Below, one piece after another: positions 38,046-46,484 of a stretch of 64,000 nucleotides of DNA. The stretch is from Enterococcus silesiacus (GTDB taxonomy: Bacteria; Bacillota; Bacilli; Lactobacillales; Enterococcaceae): assembly GCA_001465115.1 (NCBI GenBank), contig CP013614.1:434001-498000 (forward strand). Reading direction: 5' to 3'. The position numbers and the translations under genes are program-made. Numbering within the stretch: the first letter of the stretch is position 1; each line of letters begins with the position of its first letter. The notes below the pieces were generated by a model that was given only the letters and a program-made list of their open reading frames with translations, was not told the origin of the DNA and searched no databases.

Positions 38046-38405
38046 TTGACGTTATAAGCGAATCAGGTTATACTTTTAGCGAGAAATGAATAGCCAAAGA
38101 AAGCCATAGAGGTGTTTTTGTGAGTGTAAGTATCTAACTAGAGGAAATGAATAGCTGAAGAATAAACAACCATTTTTTGATGGCTTCTTTAGCATACCTA
38201 TGTTGATACCTATCTTAACTCATATAAAAATACCTGATAGACTGTAGTATATCTATCTTTATTTATTGATTCATGAGGGATGAAGGGACGCTTCATCCCT
38301 TTTTTATGTATTTTCTTAATCAATAAAACGTATAAACAGCTACAGGGAATTTCTTTGACCTATTCAAAAGAAGATAGGTATCTCTTAAAAGAGAAGGAGA
38401 TACTA
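38046..38405 (+). promoter_or_regulatory. Promoter, uORFs and internal terminator: putative attenuator leader of the MutS2 paralogue
   Basis: TTGACG (38046-38051), 17-base spacer, TATACT (38069-38074) starts a ~325-base leader. Short frames follow: ATG 38086 (MNSQRKP) and GTG 38120 (VSVSI, with GAGGTG five bases upstream). A 20-base near-direct repeat (GAGAAATGAATAGC / GAGGAAATGAATAGC) flanks them. A terminator AGGGATGAAG/CTTCATCCCT plus T6 lies at 38276-38305, 100 bases before the gene. GATACCTATCTT (38205-38216) is exactly complementary to AAGATAGGTATC (38371-38382) across it. Confidence 0.6.
38276..38305 (+). terminator. Intrinsic terminator inside the leader of the MutS2 paralogue
   Basis: AGGGATGAAG, loop GGACG, CTTCATCCCT, then TTTTTT. 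Located after glgA and its downstream promoter but before the next gene. Confidence 0.9.
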
Positions 38406-40310
38406 ATGAATCAAGAAACATATAATAAAACGCAATTTAATACAATCAAAGAAAAACTAATGACTTATGCAATCAGCTACTACGGAAAAGAGCGAATCAA
38501 AGGATTACAGCCAAGTAGTCATATCGCTGTTGTCAAAAAACGTTTACAAGAAACCTCAGAAGCAAAGGCCTTGCTCCTAGCAAATCTACACGTCCCATTT
38601 ATGGGCTTAAACAACATTGAACATCTAACCAACCAAGTCGAAAAAGGCTTTATTTTAGAGCCAAATGAGCTAGTCAGCTACGCAGATTTTCTTAGGAGTA
38701 GTCGTTTGATCCAATCATTCATGCAAAAAAATCAGTTTATCGCACCACTTTTAGCTAGATATAGCGAATCGCTACAGCTTTTTTCTGAGATTGAAGATGA
38801 AATTTATCAGGTTATTCGTAATAATCAAGTGGAGAATGATGCCAGTCGTGAACTTCGTAAAATCCGTCGGGCTATTCAAGAATGTGAAAAAGAAATTGAG
38901 CTAAAATTAAGCTCATTTCTTAGAAATGCTCAAAATAAACCGAAAATCCAAGAAGCAATCGTCGTCAAGAAAAACGATCGTTATACGGTGCCGATCAAAG
39001 CAACGTATAAAAACCAAATTTCTGGAACGGTTGTAGATGCGTCTTCTAAAGGAACGACTGTCTTTGTTGAACCAGCAACAATAGCTAAGCTAAATGATAA
39101 ATTATATCAGCTGAAAATGGAAGAAGCTACAGAAGTGTATCAAATTTTATCGACACTGACTGGTTTGATTGCGGAACAAATGAGTGCCATTCAATCAAAT
39201 TTAGAAGTGGTTGCACAATATGATATGATCTTTGCGAAAGCAAAGTATAGTAGAGAAATCAACGGTATTGAACCTGAAATCAATCAAGATGGAGTCATTG
39301 AGTTGGTCAATGTGAAACACACTTTGTTAGGTGACTCGGCTGTTCCTTTGAATCTGTCACTAGGAAAAGAGTACCGAGGCCTGACAATCACTGGACCGAA
39401 TGCGGGAGGAAAAACGGTTGTATTGAAAACCGTTGGACTGATCGCTTTACAGACGATGATCGGGGTCCAAATTATTGCAGATCCTGGAACAAATATTGCT
39501 ATTTTCGATCAGGTCTTCGTTGACATCGGGGATCAGCAAAGCATCGAGAATGCGTTAAGTACGTTCTCAGGACACATGCAGAATATCTCTGAAATTCTTG
39601 CCAAAACGAAAAAAAATAGCTTGATTTTGCTCGATGAAATCGGGAGTGGAACCGAACCAAACGAAGGTGCAGCATTAGCAATCGCAATCATGGAAGCTTT
39701 CTACAAAAAAGGCAGTATTCTTATTACAACGACCCACTACGGAGAAATCAAGCGTTTTTCTGAACAACATGAAGATTTTTTAACCGCTGCAATGGCGTTT
39801 GATTCAGAAAACTTACTGCCTAAATATCAATTGATTTTAGGAGAAATCGGCGAAAGTAACGCTTTTTGGATCGCTAACAAGATGAACTTAGATAAAGAAG
39901 TGGTTGAACTTGCTCAAAACTATTTACATGATCGTAACTATTCAACGAAAAAAGCGGAGTCTTTGCAAAAAGTTAAAAAACAAAAAGAACAAGCAATTTT
40001 TCCAGCATACGAAAAAGGGGATCGAGTCTTGTGGACGGAGCAAAAGAAAATTGGTTTAGTATTTGAACCGGTAGAAATGACAGAAGATGTAGTGATTTTC
40101 GTGGAAGATAAAAAGGCTACTGTTCACAAACGTCAATTAAAATTAGACCGTAGCGCAAAAGAGCTGTATCCGCCAAATTACGATTTAGATTCTTTATTTG
40201 AAAATTATCATGAGCGCAAAAAGAACAGGGACTTAGAACGTGGCTCCAAGAAAGCCTATAAGAAGTTAAGAAAAGAAATGCAGTTGAGACAAGCAAAAAG
40301 AAAAGACTAG
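38406..40310 (+). CDS. MutS2-family ATPase lacking the Smr domain
   Basis: A 634-residue paralogue of MutS2. It has the core lever/clamp region, KNDRYTVPIKATYKNQISGTVVDASSKG, the ATPase with Walker A GPNAGGKT (330-337), Walker B ILLDEIGSG (Asp410), and a KOW-like segment (KGDRVLWTEQKKIGLVF) before a basic tail. Full MutS2 (~780 residues) ends in an Smr nuclease, absent here. MutS2 proteins act on stalled ribosomes or recombination; which applies is open. ATG 38406 has AAGGAG nearby; the frame is open upstream through the leader terminator, so the longer start is rejected. Confidence 0.82.
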   Translation: MNQETYNKTQFNTIKEKLMTYAISYYGKERIKGLQPSSHIAVVKKRLQETSEAKALLLANLHVPFMGLNNIEHLTNQVEKGFILEPNELVSYADFLRSSRLIQSFMQKNQFIAPLLARYSESLQLFSEIEDEIYQVIRNNQVENDASRELRKIRRAIQECEKEIELKLSSFLRNAQNKPKIQEAIVVKKNDRYTVPIKATYKNQISGTVVDASSKGTTVFVEPATIAKLNDKLYQLKMEEATEVYQILSTLTGLIAEQMSAIQSNLEVVAQYDMIFAKAKYSREINGIEPEINQDGVIELVNVKHTLLGDSAVPLNLSLGKEYRGLTITGPNAGGKTVVLKTVGLIALQTMIGVQIIADPGTNIAIFDQVFVDIGDQQSIENALSTFSGHMQNISEILAKTKKNSLILLDEIGSGTEPNEGAALAIAIMEAFYKKGSILITTTHYGEIKRFSEQHEDFLTAAMAFDSENLLPKYQLILGEIGESNAFWIANKMNLDKEVVELAQNYLHDRNYSTKKAESLQKVKKQKEQAIFPAYEKGDRVLWTEQKKIGLVFEPVEMTEDVVIFVEDKKATVHKRQLKLDRSAKELYPPNYDLDSLFENYHERKKNRDLERGSKKAYKKLRKEMQLRQAKRKD

Positions 40311-40335
40311 TTTTTTTCAATTAAATCTAAAGATG

Positions 40336-40385
40336 GGCGCAAGGCAATCGTCAGCAGAAAACTGATTATTATCTTGCGCCTTTTT
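40336..40385 (+). terminator. Terminator after the MutS2 paralogue
   Basis: GGCGCAAG (40336-40343) pairs with CTTGCGCC (40373-40380), followed by TTTTTC; the loop is long. Confidence 0.75.
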
Positions 40386-40415
40386 CTATAAATAGATGAG
40401 GCCATCTGAACAACA

Positions 40416-40748
40416 TTACTTAGTCAAAGGGTATTTTTGACCAAATTTTCGAATTTCTAATAAGACTGTTTCTAACTCTTGCCCCTTTTTAGTTAATGAA
40501 TAATCTGTTTTTGGAGGAATTGCTTGTAATACTTGCTTATTTACCAATCCATCTTCTTGGAGTTCTTTTAATTCCTTGCTAAGAGTATGTGGAGTGATCG
40601 AATCTAATAGACGTTGCAATTCATTGAAGCGGCGATTGGATTCAAGTAGATAATATAAAATTAATATTTTCCATTTTCCACCAATGATGGCTAACGTATT
40701 TGCTGTTGCACAATTGCATTTTGTCATTTGCTCATATGTTTTTCTCAT
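40416..40748 (-). CDS. HxlR-family regulator (HypR-like)
   Basis: A 110-residue winged-helix MarR/DUF24-type regulator (GGKWKILILYYLL, FNELQRLLDSITPHTLSKELKELQEDGLV). The N-terminal Cys pair CNC near residues 11-13 lies at the position of the redox-sensing cysteine of HypR/YodB-type members. Divergent from a nitroreductase gene, it probably controls it in response to electrophiles or hypochlorite, as HypR controls HypO in Bacillus. ATG 40748 is preferred; GTG three codons earlier is too close to AAGGA. Promoter TTGTAA-17-TATAAT (40820-40792, minus strand). Confidence 0.85.
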   Translation of the reverse strand: MRKTYEQMTKCNCATANTLAIIGGKWKILILYYLLESNRRFNELQRLLDSITPHTLSKELKELQEDGLVNKQVLQAIPPKTDYSLTKKGQELETVLLEIRKFGQKYPLTK

Positions 40749-40791
40749 TGAAATCACTATCCTTTTTGACAGTAGTCTTAAATATAACAGT

Positions 40792-40820
40792 ATTATATAT
40801 TTTATAGTAATGCTTTACAA
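40792..40820 (-). promoter_or_regulatory. Promoter of the HxlR gene
   Basis: Minus strand TTGTAA (40820-40815), 17-base spacer, TATAAT (40797-40792), in the divergent intergenic region with a plus-strand TTGACA at 40776. Confidence 0.65.
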
Positions 40821-40852
40821 TAGAAAATGTAACAAAGAAAGGATGATTTTAA

Positions 40853-41599
40853 ATGAATCAGGTTGTAAAAGTATTGCAAAATCACGCGACTGTCAGAAAG
40901 TTTGATCCAAATCACACCATTTCCAAAGAAGTTCAAGATGAGATCATTAAAGCAAGCAAACAGGCTCCTTCTTGGATGAATGGTCAAGCGTATAGCATAC
41001 TGACTTTCCAAGAAGAGAATGAGAAACGAAAACTAATCGAGGTGTTGAATCAAGACCAAGAAAATAGTTCTAATGCGAAGATCATCGAAAGTTCATCGTT
41101 GTTTTTATTATTTTGTATTGACTTTAGTCGTTATGATTTAGAGCATGAGGGAGTTTCGTTTGAAAATGAGTTGGAGCCGCTCATTATCGGGACAACGGAC
41201 GCTTCGTTAGCGTTAGAAAACGCCCTGGTAGCAGCTGAAAGTTTTGAGCTTGGAACGTGTGTGATCGGTGGACTTAGAAGAGTCTCAAAAGAGATCATCG
41301 ATTGTTTGGAGATAAATGAATTCAGATTTCCACTCGTTGGTTTGGCAATAGGAAAGCCACTACAAACAGCTGTGCCGAAACCTCGTTTACCTGAAAAAGC
41401 GACTGTTTTCTCTGGCCAAAATGCACATAAAAAAGCAACAAAAGAGGAAATTAAAGCGTATGAGCGACAACTCCAAGACTATGCAAAAGAGAATGGCTAT
41501 ACCTCTGAACCATGGATAAGTCGTTTTACCAACTATTATAAAGAGCAAAACTATCCTGCAAAAACAGCTGAGAGTTTAAAAAAGCAAAAATTGATTTAA
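40853..41599 (+). CDS. NADPH-dependent flavin nitroreductase (NfsA-like)
   Basis: A 248-residue FMN enzyme of the NfsA/FRP group: N-terminal NHATVRKFDP for FMN phosphate binding, SWMNGQAYSIL, TDASLALENALVAAESFELGTCVIGG, and the C-terminal VFSGQNAHKK/basic region usual for NADPH-binding members. It reduces nitro compounds or quinones by two electrons. Divergent HxlR gene suggests induction by electrophilic stress. RBS AAAGGATG precedes ATG. Confidence 0.87.
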   Translation: MNQVVKVLQNHATVRKFDPNHTISKEVQDEIIKASKQAPSWMNGQAYSILTFQEENEKRKLIEVLNQDQENSSNAKIIESSSLFLLFCIDFSRYDLEHEGVSFENELEPLIIGTTDASLALENALVAAESFELGTCVIGGLRRVSKEIIDCLEINEFRFPLVGLAIGKPLQTAVPKPRLPEKATVFSGQNAHKKATKEEIKAYERQLQDYAKENGYTSEPWISRFTNYYKEQNYPAKTAESLKKQKLI

Positions 41600-41646
41600 T
41601 GTTTAAAAACTAAAATAGCAAATAGAAGTTTTATTGTACAATGAGT

Positions 41647-41694
41647 AAGCGGAACGTTAGTCAGTCATTTGACCGATGATTGTTTCGCTTTTTT
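41647..41694 (+). terminator. Terminator after the nitroreductase gene
   Basis: AAGCGGAAC and GTTTCGCTT (one mismatch), followed by TTTT. The AAGCGGAACGTT arm resembles the C-type repeat end. Confidence 0.65.
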
Positions 41695-41753
41695 AGAATG
41701 AGTCTATATAATTCGTTTAAAATAGAGTTGCAACTAAATTATATCTTTCAAAG

Positions 41754-41782
41754 TTTTCAACCTCTTTTTTCAATGGTATAAT
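41754..41782 (+). promoter_or_regulatory. Promoter of trmK
   Basis: TTTTCA, 17-base spacer, TATAAT (41777-41782) with extended TGG. Confidence 0.65.
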
Positions 41783-41803
41783 AACCGCGGAGGAATATGT
41801 CGA

Positions 41804-42514
41804 ATGAATGAGAATTTATTATCAAAACGTTTAGCACGCGTGGGGGAATTAGTCCCAGAACAAAGCCGGTTAGCAGATATCGGATCTGACCATGCGTATT
41901 TACCTGTAGCATTAGTTTTACAAAAGAAACTTGAGTTTGCGGTAGCTGGAGAAGTCGTATCCGGACCTTTTGAAGCTGCTAAAAAGCAAGTGAGAAAAAA
42001 TGGTTTAAGTGATCAAATCACAGTCCGCCTAGCAGATGGTTTAGATGCTGTAGAGAAAACAGACGAAATCAACGCTATCACGATTTGCGGCATGGGTGGT
42101 GTGTTGATTCGTGATATTTTGGAGGCTGGTTGGACGAATCAGCGCTTGCAAGGCAATGAGCGTTTAGTTTTACAACCAAATATTGGAGAAAAGCCGTTAC
42201 GTGATTGGCTGACAATCCATGGCTATACAATTATTGACGAAGATATTTTAGAAGAAAATAATAAAATTTATGAAATCATCGTGGCTGCTAGAAGAGAGAC
42301 AAGAGTTGCTTATTCAGCAAAAGAACGTCTTTTTGGGCCAGTTTTACTCAAAAAACAATCGCCTATTTTTTATAAAAAATGGCAGAGTGAAGTGAAACAA
42401 CGGGAAACGATTTTAGCTCAACTAACTAAAGCTTCTGGGGATCAAACAATTAGAATCCAACAAATAGAAAAAGAAATTGCTGAAATCAAGGAGGTTTTGC
42501 CAGATGAGTCTTGA
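41804..42514 (+). CDS. trmK: tRNA (adenine22-N1)-methyltransferase
   Basis: A 236-residue SAM-dependent enzyme that methylates A22 of tRNAs. The N-terminal Rossmann domain shows LADIGSDHAYLPVALV (SAM loop) and the ICGMGGVLIRDIL motif; the C-terminal third is a coiled coil (QRETILAQLTKASGDQTIRI). It overlaps the Nif3-like gene by 11 bases, the conserved Firmicute pair yqfN-yqfO. Confidence 0.92.
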   Translation: MNENLLSKRLARVGELVPEQSRLADIGSDHAYLPVALVLQKKLEFAVAGEVVSGPFEAAKKQVRKNGLSDQITVRLADGLDAVEKTDEINAITICGMGGVLIRDILEAGWTNQRLQGNERLVLQPNIGEKPLRDWLTIHGYTIIDEDILEENNKIYEIIVAARRETRVAYSAKERLFGPVLLKKQSPIFYKKWQSEVKQRETILAQLTKASGDQTIRIQQIEKEIAEIKEVLPDES

Positions 42515-43622
42515 GGGTACTTTATTTATCGACCGTTTTGAAGCGTATTGTCCGCAATGGCTTGCAGAAGCCGGTGACCCTGTCGGTTTGCAGATTGGGT
42601 CAGTGAACAAACCATTGGAGCGTGTCTTAGTTACACTAGATGTGAGACCAGAAGTAGTGGCTGAAGCAATCGAAAAGCAAGTTGACTTGATCATTGCCAA
42701 ACATCCTCCGATTTTTAGACCAGTGAAATGCTTAGACACAAATGACCTACAAACGAAAATGTATGCCGACTTACTGAAGCATGATATTGCAGTTTTTGCG
42801 GCACATACAAATATGGACATTATTGATAATGGTTTAAATGACTGGTTTTGTGAGCTATTGGGGATTCAAGATACCACTTATTTAACCAAAACCCATACGA
42901 TTGGTTACAAAAAATTAGCTGTTTTTGTGCCTGTAGATGATGCTGCGAAGATGCGTGAAGTGCTCGGACAAGCGGGAGCAGGTCTTCAAGGCGATTATGT
43001 CAATACAAGTTATTCCTTAATCGGAACAGGCAGATTTACCCCAGTTACAGGTGCTAATCCAGCTCTTGGAACGATCGGTAAAGAAGAAGTAGTACAGGAA
43101 GCAAAAATCGAAGTAATTTTTCCAGAAATAATTGAAACATCAGTTATTCAAGCAATGCTAGCAGCTCATCCCTATGAAGAACCAGCCTATGATGTCTATC
43201 AGATCGACAATATCACCAAAGAATATGGTTTGGGACGTGTTGGTCATTTAGCTAAACCTGTCTCTTTAAAAGATTTTGTGTCGGTCGTCAAAGAAACCTT
43301 CGATTTAGATGGTGTGCGGATTGTAGCAGAAGATGAAACAAAAATGATTCAGCGCGTTGCAATTTGTGGCGGCAGCGGTGAAAAGTTTTTCCGTGATGCA
43401 ATTAAAAAACAAGCAGATGTTTATATTACAGGGGATGTTTATTACCATACAGGACATGATATGCTAACAGAAGGCTTATCAGTAATCGATCCAGGACATT
43501 ATATTGAGCAATTATGTAAACCGAAGTTGGTAGAACTATTCAATCAATGGAAAAAAGATTATAATTGGGATATCGAATTTATCGAATCTGAAGTAAATAC
43601 AAATCCGTTTCAATTTAGATAA
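42504..43622 (+). CDS. Nif3-like dinuclear metal-centre protein
   Basis: A 372-residue YqfO/NIF3 protein. Metal-binding residues appear in IIAKHPPIFRP and FAAHTNMD, and near the C-terminus in ITGDVYYHTGHD and DPGHYIEQ; the middle third is the PII/CutA-like insert (AAHPYEEPAYDVY) of the longer Gram-positive form. ATG 42504 with AAGGAGG nine bases upstream is chosen. Often mislabelled GTP cyclohydrolase; a general metal-dependent hydrolase role is inferred. Confidence 0.9.
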   Translation: MSLEGTLFIDRFEAYCPQWLAEAGDPVGLQIGSVNKPLERVLVTLDVRPEVVAEAIEKQVDLIIAKHPPIFRPVKCLDTNDLQTKMYADLLKHDIAVFAAHTNMDIIDNGLNDWFCELLGIQDTTYLTKTHTIGYKKLAVFVPVDDAAKMREVLGQAGAGLQGDYVNTSYSLIGTGRFTPVTGANPALGTIGKEEVVQEAKIEVIFPEIIETSVIQAMLAAHPYEEPAYDVYQIDNITKEYGLGRVGHLAKPVSLKDFVSVVKETFDLDGVRIVAEDETKMIQRVAICGGSGEKFFRDAIKKQADVYITGDVYYHTGHDMLTEGLSVIDPGHYIEQLCKPKLVELFNQWKKDYNWDIEFIESEVNTNPFQFR

Positions 43623-43644
43623 AGAAGAAAGAGGGAATTAAACG

Positions 43645-44874
43645 ATGTATGAAAATTTATTACCGCGTTTTTTACGCTATGTAAAGACAGAAACACGCTC
43701 TAACCCAAACAGTAAAACAACCCCTTCAACGCAAACTCAAGTAGCGTTTGCTCAAACGCTAAAAAAAGAATTAGAAGAAATTGGTATGAGTGATGTCATT
43801 TATAATGAAGCTAATGGTTTTGTGATTGCTACTTTACCAAGCAATGTCGATAAAGAAGTTCGTTCCATCGGTTTTATTGCCCATATGGATACAGCCGATT
43901 TTAATGCAATCAATGTGAATCCACAAATCATTGAAAACTACGATGGTGAGTCAACTATCCAATTAGATAAAGAAGGAAAATTCACCTTAAATACAAACGA
44001 TTTTCCTAATCTAAAAAATTATACCAATCAAACATTAATCACAACAGACGGAACAACGCTATTAGGTGCTGATGACAAATCAGGGATTGCTGAAATCATG
44101 ACAGCAATGGAAATTATGATCAAAGACCCATCAATCAAACATGGCACGATCCGTGTGGCATTTGGTCCTGATGAAGAAATCGGCGTTGGAGCAGATAAAT
44201 TTGATGTTGAACACTTCAATGTAGATTTTGCTTACACGATGGACGGTGGTCCAGTCGGAGAATTACAATATGAAACATTCAACGCAGCGCAAGCAGAAGT
44301 GACGATCCAAGGAAAAAATGTTCATCCTGGAACGGCTAAAAATACAATGATCAATGCATTACAATTAGCAATTGATTTCCATAATCAATTACCTCAAAAT
44401 GAAGTCCCAGAAAAAACGGATGGTTACGAAGGATTTTTCCATTTAGCGCAAATGAGTGGAACACCGGAAGAAGCTAAAATGACGTATATTATCCGTGACC
44501 ATGATCGTGAAAAATTTGAAGCGCGCAAAGCGTTGATTCTTAAGATTCAAGAAATCATCAATCAACCATTTGACCAAGAACGTGTGCAGATAGATCTTTT
44601 TGATCAATATTATAACATGGGTGAAGTCATCGAAAAAGATATGAGTATAATCGAACTAGCGAAAAATGCAATGATCGAGCTAGATATCAAACCATTGATC
44701 GAACCTGTTCGCGGTGGAACAGATGGCTCAAAGATTTCTTATTTAGGAATTCCTACGCCAAATATTTTTGCTGGTGGCGAAAACATGCACGGACGCTTTG
44801 AATTTGTTTCATTACAAGCAATGGAAAAAGCGACGGATGTTATTGTGAAAATTGCGGAATCTAACGCTCAGTAA
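43645..44874 (+). CDS. pepT: Peptidase T (tripeptide aminopeptidase)
   Basis: A 409-residue cytoplasmic M20 zinc peptidase releasing N-terminal residues from tripeptides. Metal ligands are seen in [31 protein letters not shown] (catalytic Glu) and [12 protein letters not shown]; the dimerisation domain follows ([16 protein letters not shown]). The end [16 protein letters not shown] supplies the last ligand. RBS AGAGGG lies upstream. Confidence 0.96.
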   Translation: MYENLLPRFLRYVKTETRSNPNSKTTPSTQTQVAFAQTLKKELEEIGMSDVIYNEANGFVIATLPSNVDKEVRSIGFIAHMDTADFNAINVNPQIIENYDGESTIQLDKEGKFTLNTNDFPNLKNYTNQTLITTDGTTLLGADDKSGIAEIMTAMEIMIKDPSIKHGTIRVAFGPDEEIGVGADKFDVEHFNVDFAYTMDGGPVGELQYETFNAAQAEVTIQGKNVHPGTAKNTMINALQLAIDFHNQLPQNEVPEKTDGYEGFFHLAQMSGTPEEAKMTYIIRDHDREKFEARKALILKIQEIINQPFDQERVQIDLFDQYYNMGEVIEKDMSIIELAKNAMIELDIKPLIEPVRGGTDGSKISYLGIPTPNIFAGGENMHGRFEFVSLQAMEKATDVIVKIAESNAQ

Positions 44875-44944
44875 AGAGAGTGACTATTGAGAATAGTAGT
44901 GACATTTGAGAATAGGGAGTAACGTTACAAGCAGTGACTTACTT

Positions 44945-45165
44945 CCTGTTTTTCTGTCAAGGATGGGCGAGTTTGCTTCATTTTCGAAACATGCTGAGAA
45001 ACACCATGACGTTAGGCGTTGCTATTTTTTCAGCTAAGACTTGTCGCACTACAAATTGGTGCTCGGTACACGGTAAAACAAAGTGAAATGTTGCCATCAT
45101 TTTTAGCTCGGATTTGAATACGTCGTCGTGCTATGCGTTAGCTAGAGATGCTTTTAATTTTAGGA
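44945..45165 (+). repeat. Diverged palindromic-repeat region before the lipid-kinase gene
   Basis: CCTGTTTTTCTGTCAAGGAT then GGGCGAGTTTGCTTCATTTTC resembles the right half of B elements; CGAAACATGCTGAGAAACAC and ACAAAGTGAAATGTTGCC resemble C; the end GCTAGAGATGCTTTTAATTT runs into TAGGAGG, the same repeat-RBS junction as at acnA. The gap 44875-45174 holds nothing else. Confidence 0.55.
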
Positions 45166-45174
45166 GGAACTCAA

Positions 45175-46077
45175 GTGGAAAATGTAATGATTCTTTTTAA
45201 TGAAACATCCGGTAAAGACAAAGGCAGAGAATTAGCCGAACAGTTTGTATCGTATGCAAAGGAACATGGACAAACGGACACGCATTTTTTATTAGAACAA
45301 GTGGGTCCAGATTGTGATAGTAAAAAAACGGTTGAAAAAGCGCAAGCGGAACATATCGATACACTGATCTTTATTGGTGGAGATGGTACGATCAATCATA
45401 ATGTGGCAGATTTTAAAGAGGAGTTGCCTCATCTGAAAGTGGGCCTCTTGCCTGGTGGAACGGTCAATAACATGGCTAGAGTTTTAGGAATTCCCCTGAA
45501 ATTCGAAGCAGCAGCTGATATTATTCTTGGTGGAGCAACTAGAAAAATCGATTACGGAATGATTAATCAAAAAGTAATCGTCAGTACAATGACTATTGGC
45601 ATTTTGGCCGATACAGCAGCTCGTATCAGCCAAGAAGAGAAACAAAAATATGGTAAGCTGATATTTGTGAAGAACTTTTTTAAATTATTGGCGAAGAAAA
45701 AACGGTATCACTTAGAAGTTACAACAGAAAATGAGCAATGGCGAGGGAAAACACAGCTTGTGACTGTGACGATGACGAATTCTGTCGGTGGCTATACCAA
45801 TTTTGATGATTCTGCATCACCTGATGATGGCTTGTTTCATTTAACTATTCTGCCGAAATTAAATATTTTTAAATTAGCTTTTTATCTACCAAAGATTATT
45901 CTAGGCAAAATCTATGAGCTTCCTGATATTAAATATATAACGGCGGCTGAAATAAACATCAAAAGTACGAGTGAAAAGAAAGTTGGGACACGTGTTGATG
46001 GCGATCCAAGTGAAGAACTGCCGATTCAAATGAAAGTCGTGAAACATGGCTTAACTGTTTTTGTACCAAAGACATAG
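45175..46077 (+). CDS. YegS/BmrU-type diacylglycerol-kinase-like lipid kinase
   Basis: A 300-residue DAGK_cat enzyme that phosphorylates a membrane lipid. The nucleotide motif FIGGDGTINHN (about 66-76) and LLPGGTVNNMAR are diagnostic, and the C-terminal beta-domain includes VDGDPSEELP. GTG 45175 is selected for AGGAGG seven bases upstream; ATG 45184 is an alternative. DgkB-like or BmrU-like function cannot be decided. Confidence 0.87.
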   Translation: MENVMILFNETSGKDKGRELAEQFVSYAKEHGQTDTHFLLEQVGPDCDSKKTVEKAQAEHIDTLIFIGGDGTINHNVADFKEELPHLKVGLLPGGTVNNMARVLGIPLKFEAAADIILGGATRKIDYGMINQKVIVSTMTIGILADTAARISQEEKQKYGKLIFVKNFFKLLAKKKRYHLEVTTENEQWRGKTQLVTVTMTNSVGGYTNFDDSASPDDGLFHLTILPKLNIFKLAFYLPKIILGKIYELPDIKYITAAEINIKSTSEKKVGTRVDGDPSEELPIQMKVVKHGLTVFVPKT

Positions 46078-46173
46078 TAATAGAATAAAGTTCTTATGTA
46101 ATTGTTGAATTAACTTTACATGGCGTGGCCTTTCAAGGTATTCTATTATAGGAGAATGATTTTGGGAGGAAGA

Positions 46174-46455
46174 AGAATGACAGGTTTGTTGAAACATTTA
46201 CCATGGGCCTATTTGCTTATTGTAAATATGGTTGAATTTTTTGCGATGTATCTTGATAAACAAAGAGCGATAAGGAAAAAGTGGCGAGTACCAGAATTTG
46301 ATCTTCTATTTATCGGATTGATCGGTGGTGGAATTGGCGGTTTGCTGGCACAGCAAATTTTTCATCATAAGACAAGAAAGTTACGCTTTTATTTTGCTTT
46401 TATTTTTGGTACACTTGTGACTATTGCAATTATTTATGTTAGTTATAAAAGATAA
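46174..46455 (+). CDS. DUF1294 membrane protein
   Basis: A 93-residue membrane protein: MYLDKQRAIRKKWRVPE and IFHHKTRKLRF flank a glycine-rich helix (LIGGGIGGLLAQQ), the DUF1294 signature. Three hydrophobic segments. The start is uncertain: ATG 46174 gives normal family length though GGGAGG is only about four bases upstream; ATG 46156 is also in frame. Function unknown; near-adjacent to the next membrane protein gene. Confidence 0.78.
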   Translation, partial: RMTGLLKHLPWAYLLIVNMVEFFAMYLDKQRAIRKKWRVPEFDLLFIGLIGGGIGGLLAQQIFHHKTRKLRFYFAFIFGTLVTIAIIYVSYKR

Positions 46456-46484
46456 TCGTGAATACACTATAGTGGGGAGAAACT

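Noticed and set aside
38280..38405. 41-residue N-terminal extension of the MutS2 paralogue
   Set aside because: It would begin within the leader terminator; ATG 38406 has a good ribosome-binding site and the family-like start.
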